A stretch of 64,000 nucleotides of DNA from positions 31,299,334-31,363,333 of the forward strand of contig NW_024037074.1 in NCBI RefSeq assembly GCF_015706575.1, read 5' to 3'. Below, piece after piece: positions 10,668 to 23,200 of this stretch. Source of the stretch: Patiria miniata (lineage: Eukaryota > Echinodermata > Asteroidea > Valvatida > Asterinidae). The position numbers were made by a program, and so were the translations under genes. A model generated the notes under the pieces. The model saw nothing but the letters and a program-made list of their open reading frames with translations. It was not told the origin of the DNA and did no database searches. How positions within the stretch are numbered: the first letter of the stretch is position 1; every line of letters starts with the position of its first letter.

Positions 10668-11400
10668 TACAGGAAATTTCTTTGCAATACAATGTGTTTA
10701 TCTTGAGTTCCCAATTTCACTGTACTGACATGATGAAAATACGGAGTGTCCTTTGTACTGCAATTTCCTTAAATGATATTACATTCATTCTTTGGCGGTT
10801 CCAGTCAAGATTCTAGATTTTCGTGTCAAATACCATGACAAAATACTACAGAAAATTTCATTCCAATACAATGTGTTTATCTTGAGTTCCCAATTTCACA
10901 ATAACTGTAATTGCATCTCGAACTGCCAGACGTCGGAGCGCGGTGAGCAGTGTTTGTGAAGTGCGCCCCCTTTGTAAGAAATTGTTGCATGAGGATAAAA
11001 TACTGAGTGTCCTTCAAATACTGCAATTTCCTTTAATTGTATCACATTCATTCTTCGGCGGTTCCTGTCACGATTCTAGATTTTCGTGTCAAATACCATG
11101 ACAAAATATTACAGGAAATTTCATTGCAATACAAAGTGTTTATCTTGAGTTCCCAATTTCACAATAACTGTGTTGACATGACGAGAAAAAACGGAGTTTC
11201 CTTCGTACTGCAATTTCCTTAAATTATATTACATTCATTCTTCGGCAGTTCCTGTCAAGATTCTAGATTTTCGTGTCTAATACCATGACAAAATACTACA
11301 GAAAATTTCATTGCAATACAATGTGTTTATCTTGAGTTCCCAATTTCACAATAACTGCTGACTTGATGAAAAAATACGGAGTGTCTTTATGGGTCAAATT
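10668..11400. repeat. Tandem AT-rich repeat, four copies, about 180-260 bp each
   Basis: Each copy holds AATACAATGTGTTTATCTTG with GTTCCCAATTTCAC and, later, GATTCTAGATTTTCGTGTC. Copies start near 10672, 10853, 11112 and 11302, with a further partial copy near 11720-11820. The array splits the hairpin satellite in two. Confidence 0.85.
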
Positions 11401-11454
11401 AAAATTCCCAGTGTTTGTATAGCGCGCCCTCTTTTGTAAGAAGTTGTTGACAAC

Positions 11455-11708
11455 TTTGGTCGCCCCTAGCGAAAGTTCCGCTAGGGGCGACCAATAACGG
11501 TCGCCCCTACAGGAACTTTCGCTAGACGCGACCACTATTTGTCGCCCCTAGAGAAACGAGCGTTTCTGTATACCGCTATAGGGCGAACAATAACGGTCGC
11601 CCCTAAAGGAGCTTCCGCTAGGGGCGACCAATAATTGTCGCCCCTAGCGGTGAGCTTTTTTTAGTAAACTGCTAGGGGCGACAATTATTGGTCGCCCCTA
11701 GCGGAAGT
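11455..11708. repeat. Second block of the hairpin satellite
   Basis: The same GGGGCGAC/GTCGCCCC palindromes and linkers as at 9320-10665 reappear for about 250 bases after the interposed AT-rich tandem repeat. Confidence 0.88.
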
Positions 11709-12049
11709 TTCATTTAATTATATTACATTCATTCTTCAGCTGTTCTGGTCAAATTTCTAGAGTTTCGTGTCAAATACCATGACAAAATATTACATGAAAT
11801 TTTATTGCAATACAAGCGTTTCTGAATACCAATAGGGGCGACCAATATTTTAAAGATGAGGGCAAAAATCATTACTTTTGACTGATTTTACCCAAAACGT
11901 ACGTACATCATTCAAAAGACCGTGATCATCTAATGAGAAACCACTGGGTAATATTTAAGTTTTTTTGGCATATCAACATAGGGTTAATGTATTGTTGTAA
12001 ATTATCATTCCAATTAAATGTTGGAACTAAAAAGCAACTTAAGAATAAT

Positions 12050-13600
12050 AAATATCTCTATGTGTATAACAGAATGATTTCATGCAGTGATATATCTTTT
12101 TAATGAAACTGAAATAAAATTCTCGTTAACAGAAAATAATTCTGGAATAAACATTTACACAATTCTAAGTAGCATTCTAATTATCCCATGCGTGGATGTT
12201 GCATGCATGCAACAGGGTGACCCTCAACAAGTTGTGTAGGCGAATATCGTTAAAATTCCCAAAAGTATCTAACGTTAGTATTTCATTATAGGCCTACTCT
12301 TGTTAAAATGGAAAAAAAATCTGTGAAAATGTCATGGAAACCAATTCCTGCAAACCAGAGCTGTAACAGGTTATAAAAGTGCGTGTTTTCAACCAATTTT
12401 TCAATACAATTCGAAGTCGCTAAACCGGCACTCTGCAATGGGTCTTTTCATCAGCTGTGTATATCACATTGGAACGGTGAAAATTGCCACTTATAATCTG
12501 TAGTAATCCATTTGCATGAATGGATTTTCATCAAATGTTCACTGTGATTATACACAAGAATACAAACAATATACCGGTATTCCATCAACACGAAATGCTG
12601 ATGTTGGATATATTTTGAGAAATTTAAAGATGTCTGCTTGCAAAACTTGTGTGGGGTCACCCTGTAGAATATATCTAGAATATATACATCGCGGGCGATC
12701 ATTTGCATCCAAGGCACCCACGGTATATCTGTGTATGAATAGAATAATTTTAGGTAGTAAAAACAAAACAGATGTTTTACAAATATTTACAATTCTCGAT
12801 TACACAAATTTGAAATACAAAATAGCATTCTGATTATACCCAGTACTATGTGGCCCGCATATGCCCTACATAGAACATTCCAATCGAGAACATATAGCGG
12901 TCAATCTTTTGCGATAAAAGGGAACTATGGTATTACAAACGTATTGCTATAATAGCTTTAATAGAAACATTTTCTGCAGTAAAAAAAATAAAATTTAAAA
13001 TATTAAAATTCTCGATTAACAAATCCCACCAATTCTGATTATCCTACATATAGATTGCATACATCATAGAATGTTCCAGTTTAGTGTGAGCAAATTGAGG
13101 GCGACATTTTGCAATAAAAAGGGAACTACATGTATGGTATATAATCGTGTAAAAGGTAAAATAAAAAAAAATACCCAATTCTTAATAGTATTCCGAGTAT
13201 CCCAAATCAGTTCTAATAAGGGGATGTACGGATTAATAAACGTATCTCTGGGTAAATCATGATTTTCTGCGGTAAATTTAAACAAAAATTGAATGAAATG
13301 AAAACAATAAAATTCTTGATTACAAACTAATCTTTCTGATTTTGCTATATGTGGATTGTACCATTTTGAAGAAAAATCCAATGTCATAATACATAATTAT
13401 ATGTAGTAATCAAATACATAATCATATGTAAACTGCGGGCGAATGTTCTCACTAAAGTGCATATACATGTACAATATAACGATCGTTTTCCTGTGTATAA
13501 TAGAACAATTTTCTGCAGTACAACAGAAAGCAAGTAAATTAAAATTATTTAAAAATTCCTGATGACAAGAATTCTGGAACACATAATTTAAGTAATACTA
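12050..13600. repeat. Degenerate AT-rich satellite
   Basis: Loosely repeated motifs TTTTCTGCAGTA, AAAATTCTCGATTA and ATTCTGATTATCC recur at spacings of about 220-300 bases (for example near 12974, 13264 and 13509). Divergence is high. No gene is seen in it. Confidence 0.5.
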
Positions 13601-14222
13601 AATAATATTTGGTCCGCCAGAATCTCCGTACTGCTTCCGAAGTTCAATTTTTTTGTAACAGTTTTATAACATTTTCCCGAATTCCCAAATGACGATAATG
13701 CAGATTTACTCTTAGCCGAACGATAACTAAGACTCAAAAAGACCTGTCTGAAATATTTCCAAAATATACATGAAAGCGCACAATATAGGTATTTTATTAG
13801 TCCAAAAATATCTAGTTATTGTTTTCAATTACTGAAAGGATACATCCCAAAGACTAACCAAATTTTAATTTGGAATTGACCAAATTGGAATCCGGTTAAT
13901 GGTTCTTGATATAACCCTTTCTGTAACTTTTTGAGGACCACCATATGAACGTGTCCGCGAATCTTGTAAATTTAAAGCAGATATTTAAGATGAGAAATTC
14001 TACACTGACTATACATTATTTTGCCAGCTTATGAGTAGGCCAACAAGCTGGCAAACAGGCAAGTCTTAATAAAGAAGACTTTAGGAGAAAATGAAAGATA
14101 TAAAACATGATGCCACTATAGTTACCTCTTCGTGTAGCAAATCTAATAGTAATGCCTGTCATCGCCAGCGATACTTGCTCTCTATATGGCTGAAACACTT
14201 CAGGGAAGCAGACTTGATGAGC

Positions 14223-14236
14223 TCACTTGGAAAGAT
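14223..14236 (-). CDS. Protease terminal coding exon
   Basis: A strong pyrimidine tract ending TTCAACTCTCAG precedes 14236. Entered in phase 1 it reads D-L-S-K-stop (TGA 14225-14223). It is tiny, so it rests on the acceptor and the phase. TTTATT on the + strand near 13789 would be an AATAAA signal for this strand. Confidence 0.5.
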
Positions 14237-17200
14237 CTGAGAGTTGAATAGAAAAAAAATGACAGAAGAAATTGTGGTTCTGTATAGATGCAGTAAATGG
14301 TACAAGTTCAGTAAATGCAGTATTAAATATCTATGAAAGATTGGTTTTCACTTCAACATGTTCTTACCGGTTGGTTGAACGCTTTGAGCTGATAGAGAAA
14401 AACCTTCTCCAGTGACAGTCTCATCAGATGTGAACCTCAGCCACATGGCATTGCCGGTTGAGAGCGTATCAGGCGGGAGACTGCTCCCACTCTGAAGGAA
14501 GACCCTTGTGGAGGAGTTAGTAGAGTCGCGGCCATTTCCAACCTCCAGATAATCGCAACAATCCTCCGTGTCGAAAGCGTGGAAACTGAGGCGGATTCTC
14601 AGGTCTTGTGCTGTTTGGATGATCCACTGGATGTCCAGATCGTTCTGGTAGTAGCTTGGATAGGATGGTGAAGTAATTTCGACTGCCTCGTTCTCCGAAA
14701 GATTGATACGTATAATTGACTCTGTTTTAAAACCCACAAAAAGCGAATTTAATTTTTTTTTTTATTCTTGTATTCAATTTCATCGAAGTTGCATTTGAAA
14801 TTGTACATTTGAATACCAGTGATTGATAGTTCTTACCTATTTCACATCTCGCACCTGCAAACCCATCAGGACATTCACAGTTGAAGTCATTCCTTCCAAT
14901 TGGTTGACACGTCCCGTTGTTCAGACAAGAGTTAAGCACACAACCTAAAATAATCACACACAAAAACTCATTTTTTTTAAAAATCATGTTAATATCAACT
15001 CGCTTAGTACAACTTATTACATAAAATAACAGCAAAGTCGCAGTTTACTCAGTCAAACGCGTGGATATATAATTCAATCAGTTATGTTTGATTAATATTC
15101 TGCCGTTCATTTTTTTTTACCCTGGACATAATGTGTCTGTATTTGCCAAAGAGAATTTCTGAATGAGGCCAAACGTGCAACCACATTGTGACATTTTGGA
15201 CGATCTTATATTAAAGTTCATGTATTATCTTCGTTCACTGGTTTAACCCATCACGCCTGTCCCGCACAATGTGGAATTAATCTGGGTGAATTTTGAATTT
15301 GCCCAGGGCAAGTGGGAATTCAAACACTGCGCGCGGCAAAGTGGGAATGTTGTTTTATGTACTATTCCTACATTGCGCTCCTGAGATAAGTGAGAATTTC
15401 GATCAACCTGCTACAGGTAAGACGTCTGTAAATGAAACATCGAGAATGTTGGCACAATGTACCTTAATACAGAACCTGGGAAAAGTGGGAATTTCGATCT
15501 ACTTTAATTTAATTTGCTAAAGTATAACGGCTGTTTAAAGTGTCCATTAGTAATATCCCCATTTGCCTGGTTTCTGTAGTAGCGCAATGTTGGAATATTA
15601 CCCATGGGTAAATTCAACACCCCTTACCTATAGAAAAGTAAATCAAATTATCAAAATTCCCACTTTGCCCAGGTTTAGTAGTAACGCAATGGAGAAATAG
15701 TAATGTCAACACCCTTACTATGGCAGTTACATCGACATTGACGGAAATTCCCACTTTGCCCAGGTTCAGCGCAATGTAGGAATATTAACAATGGGTGATT
15801 TTAACAACCCCTTATCTACAACAAAATAAAATCAAAATTTTACTGGCACAATATGCTTCTGTGTAAAGGTTCGCATGACAATCATCAAAGTACGTTGAAC
15901 AATAAGTTTTGGATGCATTCCTCCTCAGGCAGTATTAGAATTCCCACATTGCCCAACCGGACCAGTGGGAATTCCAATGTTGTGCGGATTCTCACTTTGT
16001 CCGCGACAAAGCCTACAGTAATTCAAGCATAATAGTTACCACAAAAATCTTCGTCACTGCCATCGAGGCAGTCATCATAACTGTCACACCGCCAGGCACT
16101 GTTGATGCAGACAGAATGCCCACAATCAATTTCAGCAGCAGAACATGTCAGAGATTCTAAATAACAAAAAGGGGAAAAAAGGCCAAAAGTAATGTTTTAC
16201 GTTCATCATACAAATTACATTCAAGGTCATTCAAGTCATTAAGTCATCGTAAGCAGCATTTTCTGGGTGCCAAAAAAAATATTAGAAAAGAGAAATGTTC
16301 AGCCTCGCATATACCTGTGTATTGAACGCTAGCTACATCGAAGAACAATGATCCTCTCGTGCCGAAGGAATAAGAAAACGACAACGAAATCCAGAGGGCG
16401 CTTCCATGCGAAAGTAGATTCGGAAGGGGATGCGTTCGTCGACTCCATGACAGAAAAGTAAACTCATCGATATCGACTCCATCTCCAACTTTCCAGTAGT
16501 CGTAGTAATCAGTGGTCAAATCATTGAAATCAACTAGTATCTTCATGTCTTCGTCTGTCTGGATGATCCAAATGGCTGCATCTTCTCTTGGCAACCTGTC
16601 TGGATAACCTGGCGAAGTGACTTCAACTGTTTCGTTTTCACCGACGAAGATACTCACTGTTCCGGAAGGAAACAATAACCATTGTTTGAAACAAATCAAA
16701 TTAATATCATATCAAGCAGGTGTCCTTTGATGTTGCAATTAGGGTTCTGAGCTCAAGTTCATGCAATCATTCTTACCCGCTTCACACTTCGTGCCTTCAA
16801 ACCCAGCAGCACATTCACAGTTGAAGCCAGACCTCCCTACTGGTTGACACGTCCCGTTGTTCAAACATGAGTTTAATATACAGCCTAGTTTTAACGAGAG
16901 AAAAAAAGGGGTTTATTCTAGGTTAAGACACCAAAAACAGCAATAATATTGCAAAGGTTTATATGATCATTTGGAACACAAAAACGATGGAAATATCCAA
17001 GACATTCAACATTAAAGGCCGTCTGAAGGCTGGTTCAAATTCACGCGAAAGCGAAAACGAAAACGATGTTGTGACGGCATCAGGAGTATTCACGGTGCGA
17101 ATTCGTAAAAGTTGAACTTATTTCAACTCTGGCGAATTTCGCAGCGAATGTGTTTCATGACGTCAAATTTGCTTCGCATTCGCATGAAGTATGAACCGGG

Positions 17201-20200
17201 GTTTAATCTCTAAATCTCTCTAAAGGATGCTATGCTTTACTGCTGTGCATTAGCCTATAAATCACTCAATTCCCTTCACTCTGCTCTTACCAGCTGATCG
17301 AATGCTTCGAGCTGATAAAGAGAAACCCATTCTGGTGACACTACCATCAGATGTGAACCTCAGCCACATGGCATTGCCGGTTGAGAGCGTATCAGGCGGG
17401 AGACTGCTCCCACTCAAACGGAACACCCTTGTGGCAGAGTTAGTAGAGTTGCGGCCATCCCCAGCACTCAGATAATCACAACATCTCTCCGTGTCGAAAG
17501 CGTGGAAACTGAGGAGGATTCCCAGGTCCTCTGCTGTTTGGATGATCCATTGGCTGTTCAGATTGTTCTGGTAGTTGCTTGGATAGGATGGTGAAGTAAT
17601 TTCGACTGCCTCGTTCTCCAAAAGATTGATGGGATGTGGGTCTGTGTAAGAACCCCCCCCCAAGAAAATGAAATTTAGAAATAATGGTTTATTACTGTTT
17701 AAAACTATTTAATTATATATTTGAAAACAGTGAATGAGAGTCAATTACCTTGTTCACACCTCGTACCAACAAACCCATCAGGACAATCACAGTTGAAGCC
17801 ATAGCTTCCAATTGGATGACACGTCCCGTTGTTCAGACAAGAGTTTAACACACAGCCTGTAATCACAACAAAAAATACTCATGATATTAACGCCAGCGTG
17901 TACAGCAATTTCTGCAAGTCCAGTTTCCAATTTTTAGGTCTGTTTACCTTTTCTGGCAGTATCATAATACGCATGGCGACAATTTGTCCAACCGCGGTAT
18001 GGAAAAGTTTCTGAACCACAGCTCTTAGCTAAAAACTTACCACACAGTTCCTCGTCGATTGCATTGATACAATCGTATTGGCTATCACAACGTGAATGAC
18101 CGTCGATACAAACGTAATCCCCACAGTCAAACTGATCCGTGGTACACGGCTGAAATGCTGTATATTAGGAAACAAAAATACCCCAAAAGTGCATAATTAA
18201 ATTGCAGCCTCCTTTTTTAATTGACAATAACGATGAAGTTCGATATCGATTACAGTTTGATTGTAGTGAGATTATGGAGACAAACATCAAACCCAAAAGT
18301 TACAGAATAATCAAGGCTGCGATCCGAGGTGACTCGGGCAGTGCGTGGACATAGTATGTACATGTACATGTATACAACCAGTATGCAATGCGGGCTTGTG
18401 TGCGATCGGATAGATTAGGGTTTCATCGTTGGCATGTAACATGTGTCCACTGTCCATGTAGGCCTATGACATGTGTCCACTGACATCATAAGGTATTGGG
18501 CAAACCTTCAGTAGAAAACGAAGTAGTAGAGGGACTTCCAATTTACCTGAAGCGATTGTGAATCTGATGAAGTCCACGTACTTGGAGACTCTTGTGTAAA
18601 TACCCGGCGTGACGCCACCACATCCGATACCTGTACTCGTAATACCAACCAACTTCCAGCGTCCGTTTGCTCCACGACAGACCAAAGGACCTCCACTGTC
18701 GCCCTTAAATAGACATTTTAACACATCTCAATTAACAAATAAAGCGAAAAGTATACAAAACAGACATATTATGGGTCACTCAATATAAATCTATATGAGT
18801 GCGAAATTTGGAATTTGAATTTAAACTGCGTGCGTTGTTTTGAATTAATAGTTTTTTAACGTCATCTTTAATGAGGGTAAACTCCAATCAGTGCAAGGCA
18901 CTGCTTTCCATGGAGGCCCTCAAGTTTATAATGAGAACTATGAGACCCATTATGTAGCACCTTTATAAGGATTTACAAGGTGCTGCGGCGCATATTGCAG
19001 CCACTGCCAGAAACACCGGGGCAAACCCCTTCTCTTAGCCATAAGTGTAACTGGGTTCTTTACTGCATTACACAACACACGGGACCTACGGCTTTGCGTC
19101 CCATCCGAAGGACGAAGCAATAATGGTAAAGTGCCTTGCTTAAGAGCATAAGCACCATGTTCCCACGGCCAGGCTTCAAACCCATGTACCACGGCACACG
19201 AGTCGAACACCGTAACCATTGGACCACAGCACCCCATTTAAATATGCATATCAATTCCACCATACTATGTTACACCCGAAGTGTAAATATCAGGAATGGC
19301 ACCTGCGGAAGTTATACTAAAATTGTGAAGTTGGGAAGAATACAGCTTGTCCATGTGGTGTCTAAAGATTCCTTTATTCTAAATCAGAAGTGTGGCAAAA
19401 CCAAAGATAACTTAAAACTAAAATAAGTTAAACTTCTACATTTACAAATGATAGAGAATCTATCTCAACTAAAATCACTGTCATGTGATGACGATGTGAG
19501 AGCTTCAGTCGACACGTTCTCGGATGGCACTCGACGTCAGTTGAGAAGACCGTGTGCCTAATATCCAGCTCTATGACACCCTGCCCAGAGTTTCTGCTAA
19601 GGTCAGGGAGTGGAAGATGAGGCTAGCAGGCCACTGTGTGCATCAGCCAGAGCTCTAGCTATGAGACCGCTAGTACTGTGGGAACTCATTGATGGAGCTA
19701 GGAGCAGGGGCAAGAGGAGACTCTCGTACGTCAACCAGCTGAAGAGGGACGCAGCGCATCAAGATACCGCTGAGCTGAGGACGCTGACGCTGGACCGGGA
19801 TGTGTGGGAGGTGACCATCAGAGGTTCCCCAGATGTCATGTACAGGTTAATGCTTGATTGTATTTTTACAAAAATAGCAACTTTTCATGACTTTAATGAA
19901 AACCTGGATCTTCTTATTGCGATATTACTTACTTGACAAGTGTCATTACTCCGACCCCCAGCACAAATTTGATCGGGGGAGATGAAGAGACGTCCCCCAA
20001 GGTACGCCTTGCACTGCTCCAATGATATCAGCGGCACACTTGCCTCTTTTAACACTGGAGAAACATTCCCTGCAAAACAGATAGTAAGTTGGCTTGAATA
20101 ATGTACATAGGCGTTGCGAGGGGAGGGGGGGGGGGGGGGGGGGCACTTGCCCCCCCCCCCCCCCCCCCGGAAAAGCAAAAAAAAAAAAAAATGTCCCTGC

Positions 20201-23200
20201 CCCCCTCTAAAACTGATAAATCGAGAATGTGTTGGGAAATACAAGCATTTTTTGGCAAGCAAATTGTTTGCCCCCCTCTAGAAAAAATCCTGGCGACGCC
20301 CATGATAATGTACACTTGTCCAAATTTAATTGCCAAGAGATTTGTTTCAATATTGGATGAGATGAGAAGATATGTAAGCAGCGGCTCCGTTCAGCATTGA
20401 GGTTACCAAGAGCTCGTCCAATACAGTTTGAACTGCAGTCATAAATCACAAATCTTTAATTTTACCTCCGAATGAAGTGTGGCCCCATCCTGCCACATGG
20501 CACGTGTCGTACTTGTCCACTTCGTCGTCTTCGGTTTCCAAGCAAGCTGGTTGGATGGTGTCAGTGTATCGTACAGGTGTAGCTAACTTCACTAGTGCAA
20601 TATCATTTTTATGAGTCAAGTCGTCGTATTCGGGATGAATGAAAAACTGTGCAATGCGATAGCCGTGGGGATAATCGGACGGAGTATCCAAAAGTGAACT
20701 GCCAAACACTATCTGATGGTTTCGGCTGCGAAAGGACAATAAAAAAAAGATTCCAAGTGGAAATTGTTTCATCTTTAAATATTTTCTGCTCATTTTAAAC
20801 AAGAGTTAACATTGTTTTCGATCCTAAATAAATCTTGCTTCCGCAAGAAATTTGCTGACACTCTTTGAAACTGGCAACCTTGGTTCATGCTGGACGTAAC
20901 CATTCTGTTGTCGTTTAGGCATTATACGAAGAGGTGTCATGTTGTCCTTAAGAGCTTTAAAATAATACGACATGCTAATGACAGTATTATACTCTTGGGT
21001 GGAGAGAGCTAGAGGCAAATGCGGGTAAAGTGGCATGCCCAAGGACACAACCTATGGCCAGCAGCTGTATTAGAACCCCTGATTCTATGATCATGAGTCA
21101 TCAGTCATGAACCCTTTATCCATTAGGCCACACTGACACTCCCATACGGGACCATGTCAAAATTATTCGACATAACACTGTATGCAGGTTTAAATTTTAA
21201 ATGGTGTCTAACACTCACCCACAGTGCGCCGCAGTGACTGCCCAACGTGGGCTGATTAACGTTGCACCACACCAGTGAAGTCCGTGAGAAAGTTGATATG
21301 AACCAATCCAGGGCCAGTTGGCGATGTGTGACGGGGCGCCACCAACGATACGACTGAAAGGATTGAGAGAGGGCGAGGCAGCTGGACGACGTCCACAATC
21401 TCCTGTCTGCACAACATCTGCATGTTATGGATATTCAGTATGTATTTGGCAATCACCATTTAAAAAAAAAAGAATTAGGCCTACCTTAAAAAAGAAGATG
21501 TCTTTGCGTCAAAATGTGAATAGAGCTTAGCTTTCCAGTTTCGATTTTGATAGACATGCCCGAGTTAATTACATCGCAAAGAGCAAAATGGAGGAAAGAA
21601 AAGTGCTAAGTGTCGATGTTGTTGACTCTGACGCCATTTTAAGACACACTTTTCCAGGCAATGGTCTATGTATGTGTGGACTTTGATGTCAACTTTCTTT
21701 GAATTTAGATGAGTCATGTTGTGCATCGAAGAAAAAGAGAAAGGCTCAAAATTACGTTACTTCTCTGTATATATACAAGCAACATATTCCACAAAGTTTC
21801 AGGGATGTTCAGACCATATCTATATGCATCTTGATGACGTCATCATGGCGTCAGGCATTTTAGTTTACCTTCTTCGTCATAGAGACAACCATCTGAGGTG
21901 GACAACACACCCCGGTCCGGATACATATCGCAGTGTAAAGGAGTAGAGTCGGTGTCCATACCGACACATTCTAAGGCCCTGGAACACAGTGATGCGCAGA
22001 CCCTGCGTTGGGAACCAAACCGAGGACACTCCGGGAATAACGCCATACACAGAGCAAGTCTCTCACTATCGGTGCAGTTGGTCGTGAGTTGAGACAGATA
22101 TTCATTGATGGAGTTGTTGGTCGCAAGGTCATTCGGGAAGTAGGTTGTATTATAAGGCAGGATGGCAAGGCATTCATCGCTGTCGATTTCTACGCAGTAA
22201 GCTAAAAAGAAAATAAACAAAAATAGTGAAAGGGCTTCAGGTCACGTGTTATGGATGTAAAGGATAAAAAAAAAGTTTCACACGCAGTTTTCATGCTAAC
22301 TAAATTTTAATTCTTAAGAATCGTATGATTACTTTTGACATCATGCAGCAAAAGACGTTCCTCTTTTGTCCTGTATCACTGTTTCACCGGAATTCAGAAG
22401 AGTCTCAACAGATAAAATGAGACACATGGTTCATCAGAATATAAGGTTTTCAACTATCTTTTCTTACCGTCATTACAATTAACTCCTTCGTCTGAATAAT
22501 CCAGACACTCAGCGACTCCGTTGCATTCCGCATCAGCCGGACTCACACAGATAGTGTTACGGCACTGGTACTCATGTACACCGCACTCTATGAAATGACA
22601 AACTTTGATTTAGCAACTATATGTCGCCCAGTCTCAGCTGTAAAAACGTTGCACAGTATTATTTGTCATTAGTTTGAGACTTAATCTAACCAAACATTGA
22701 TGAATATAAAGGCAGTGAGATCTTGAGCTGGACAAAATTCCGAATTCTCTGGGAACAAAAATACGTAATACAATAAGTATTTATTTGACATGTCGGGAAC
22801 GAAAATACATTTTCTAATCACTTATTATATACGATAATCGAATAATGAACAAAAATCTTACCACAACCCTTTTCGTCATCGCCATTTGGACACTGAAGGA
22901 CGCCATCGCATGTCTCAGATTCACCAAAGTCGTAACCGAATGCCTCACACTGAAAGACAGCTGGATGCAAAATGTGACAGACACGAGATCAAGCAAATTG
23001 TATAAACCACCTCAGTCGCGGATCAAGGGTTTTTGAAGAAGGGTTGCTGCATGTGCTGCAGTCCAAGTTTTGTTTAAATTGCGGTCGGGGTGGACAAAAT
23101 AATGCAGTTTTTTTCTAAAAAAGCTAATTAGCAATGAATCGTGAGTAAGAATATTGAGTGATGACGTCATTCAGGAAACTGGGGACTTTATCAGTCATGT

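Noticed and set aside
14016-14198. Minus-strand frame reading FQPYREQVSLAMTGITIRF as a further protease exon
   Set aside because: In the phase required after the last CUB exon it stops at once; the tiny exon at 14236-14223 fits better.
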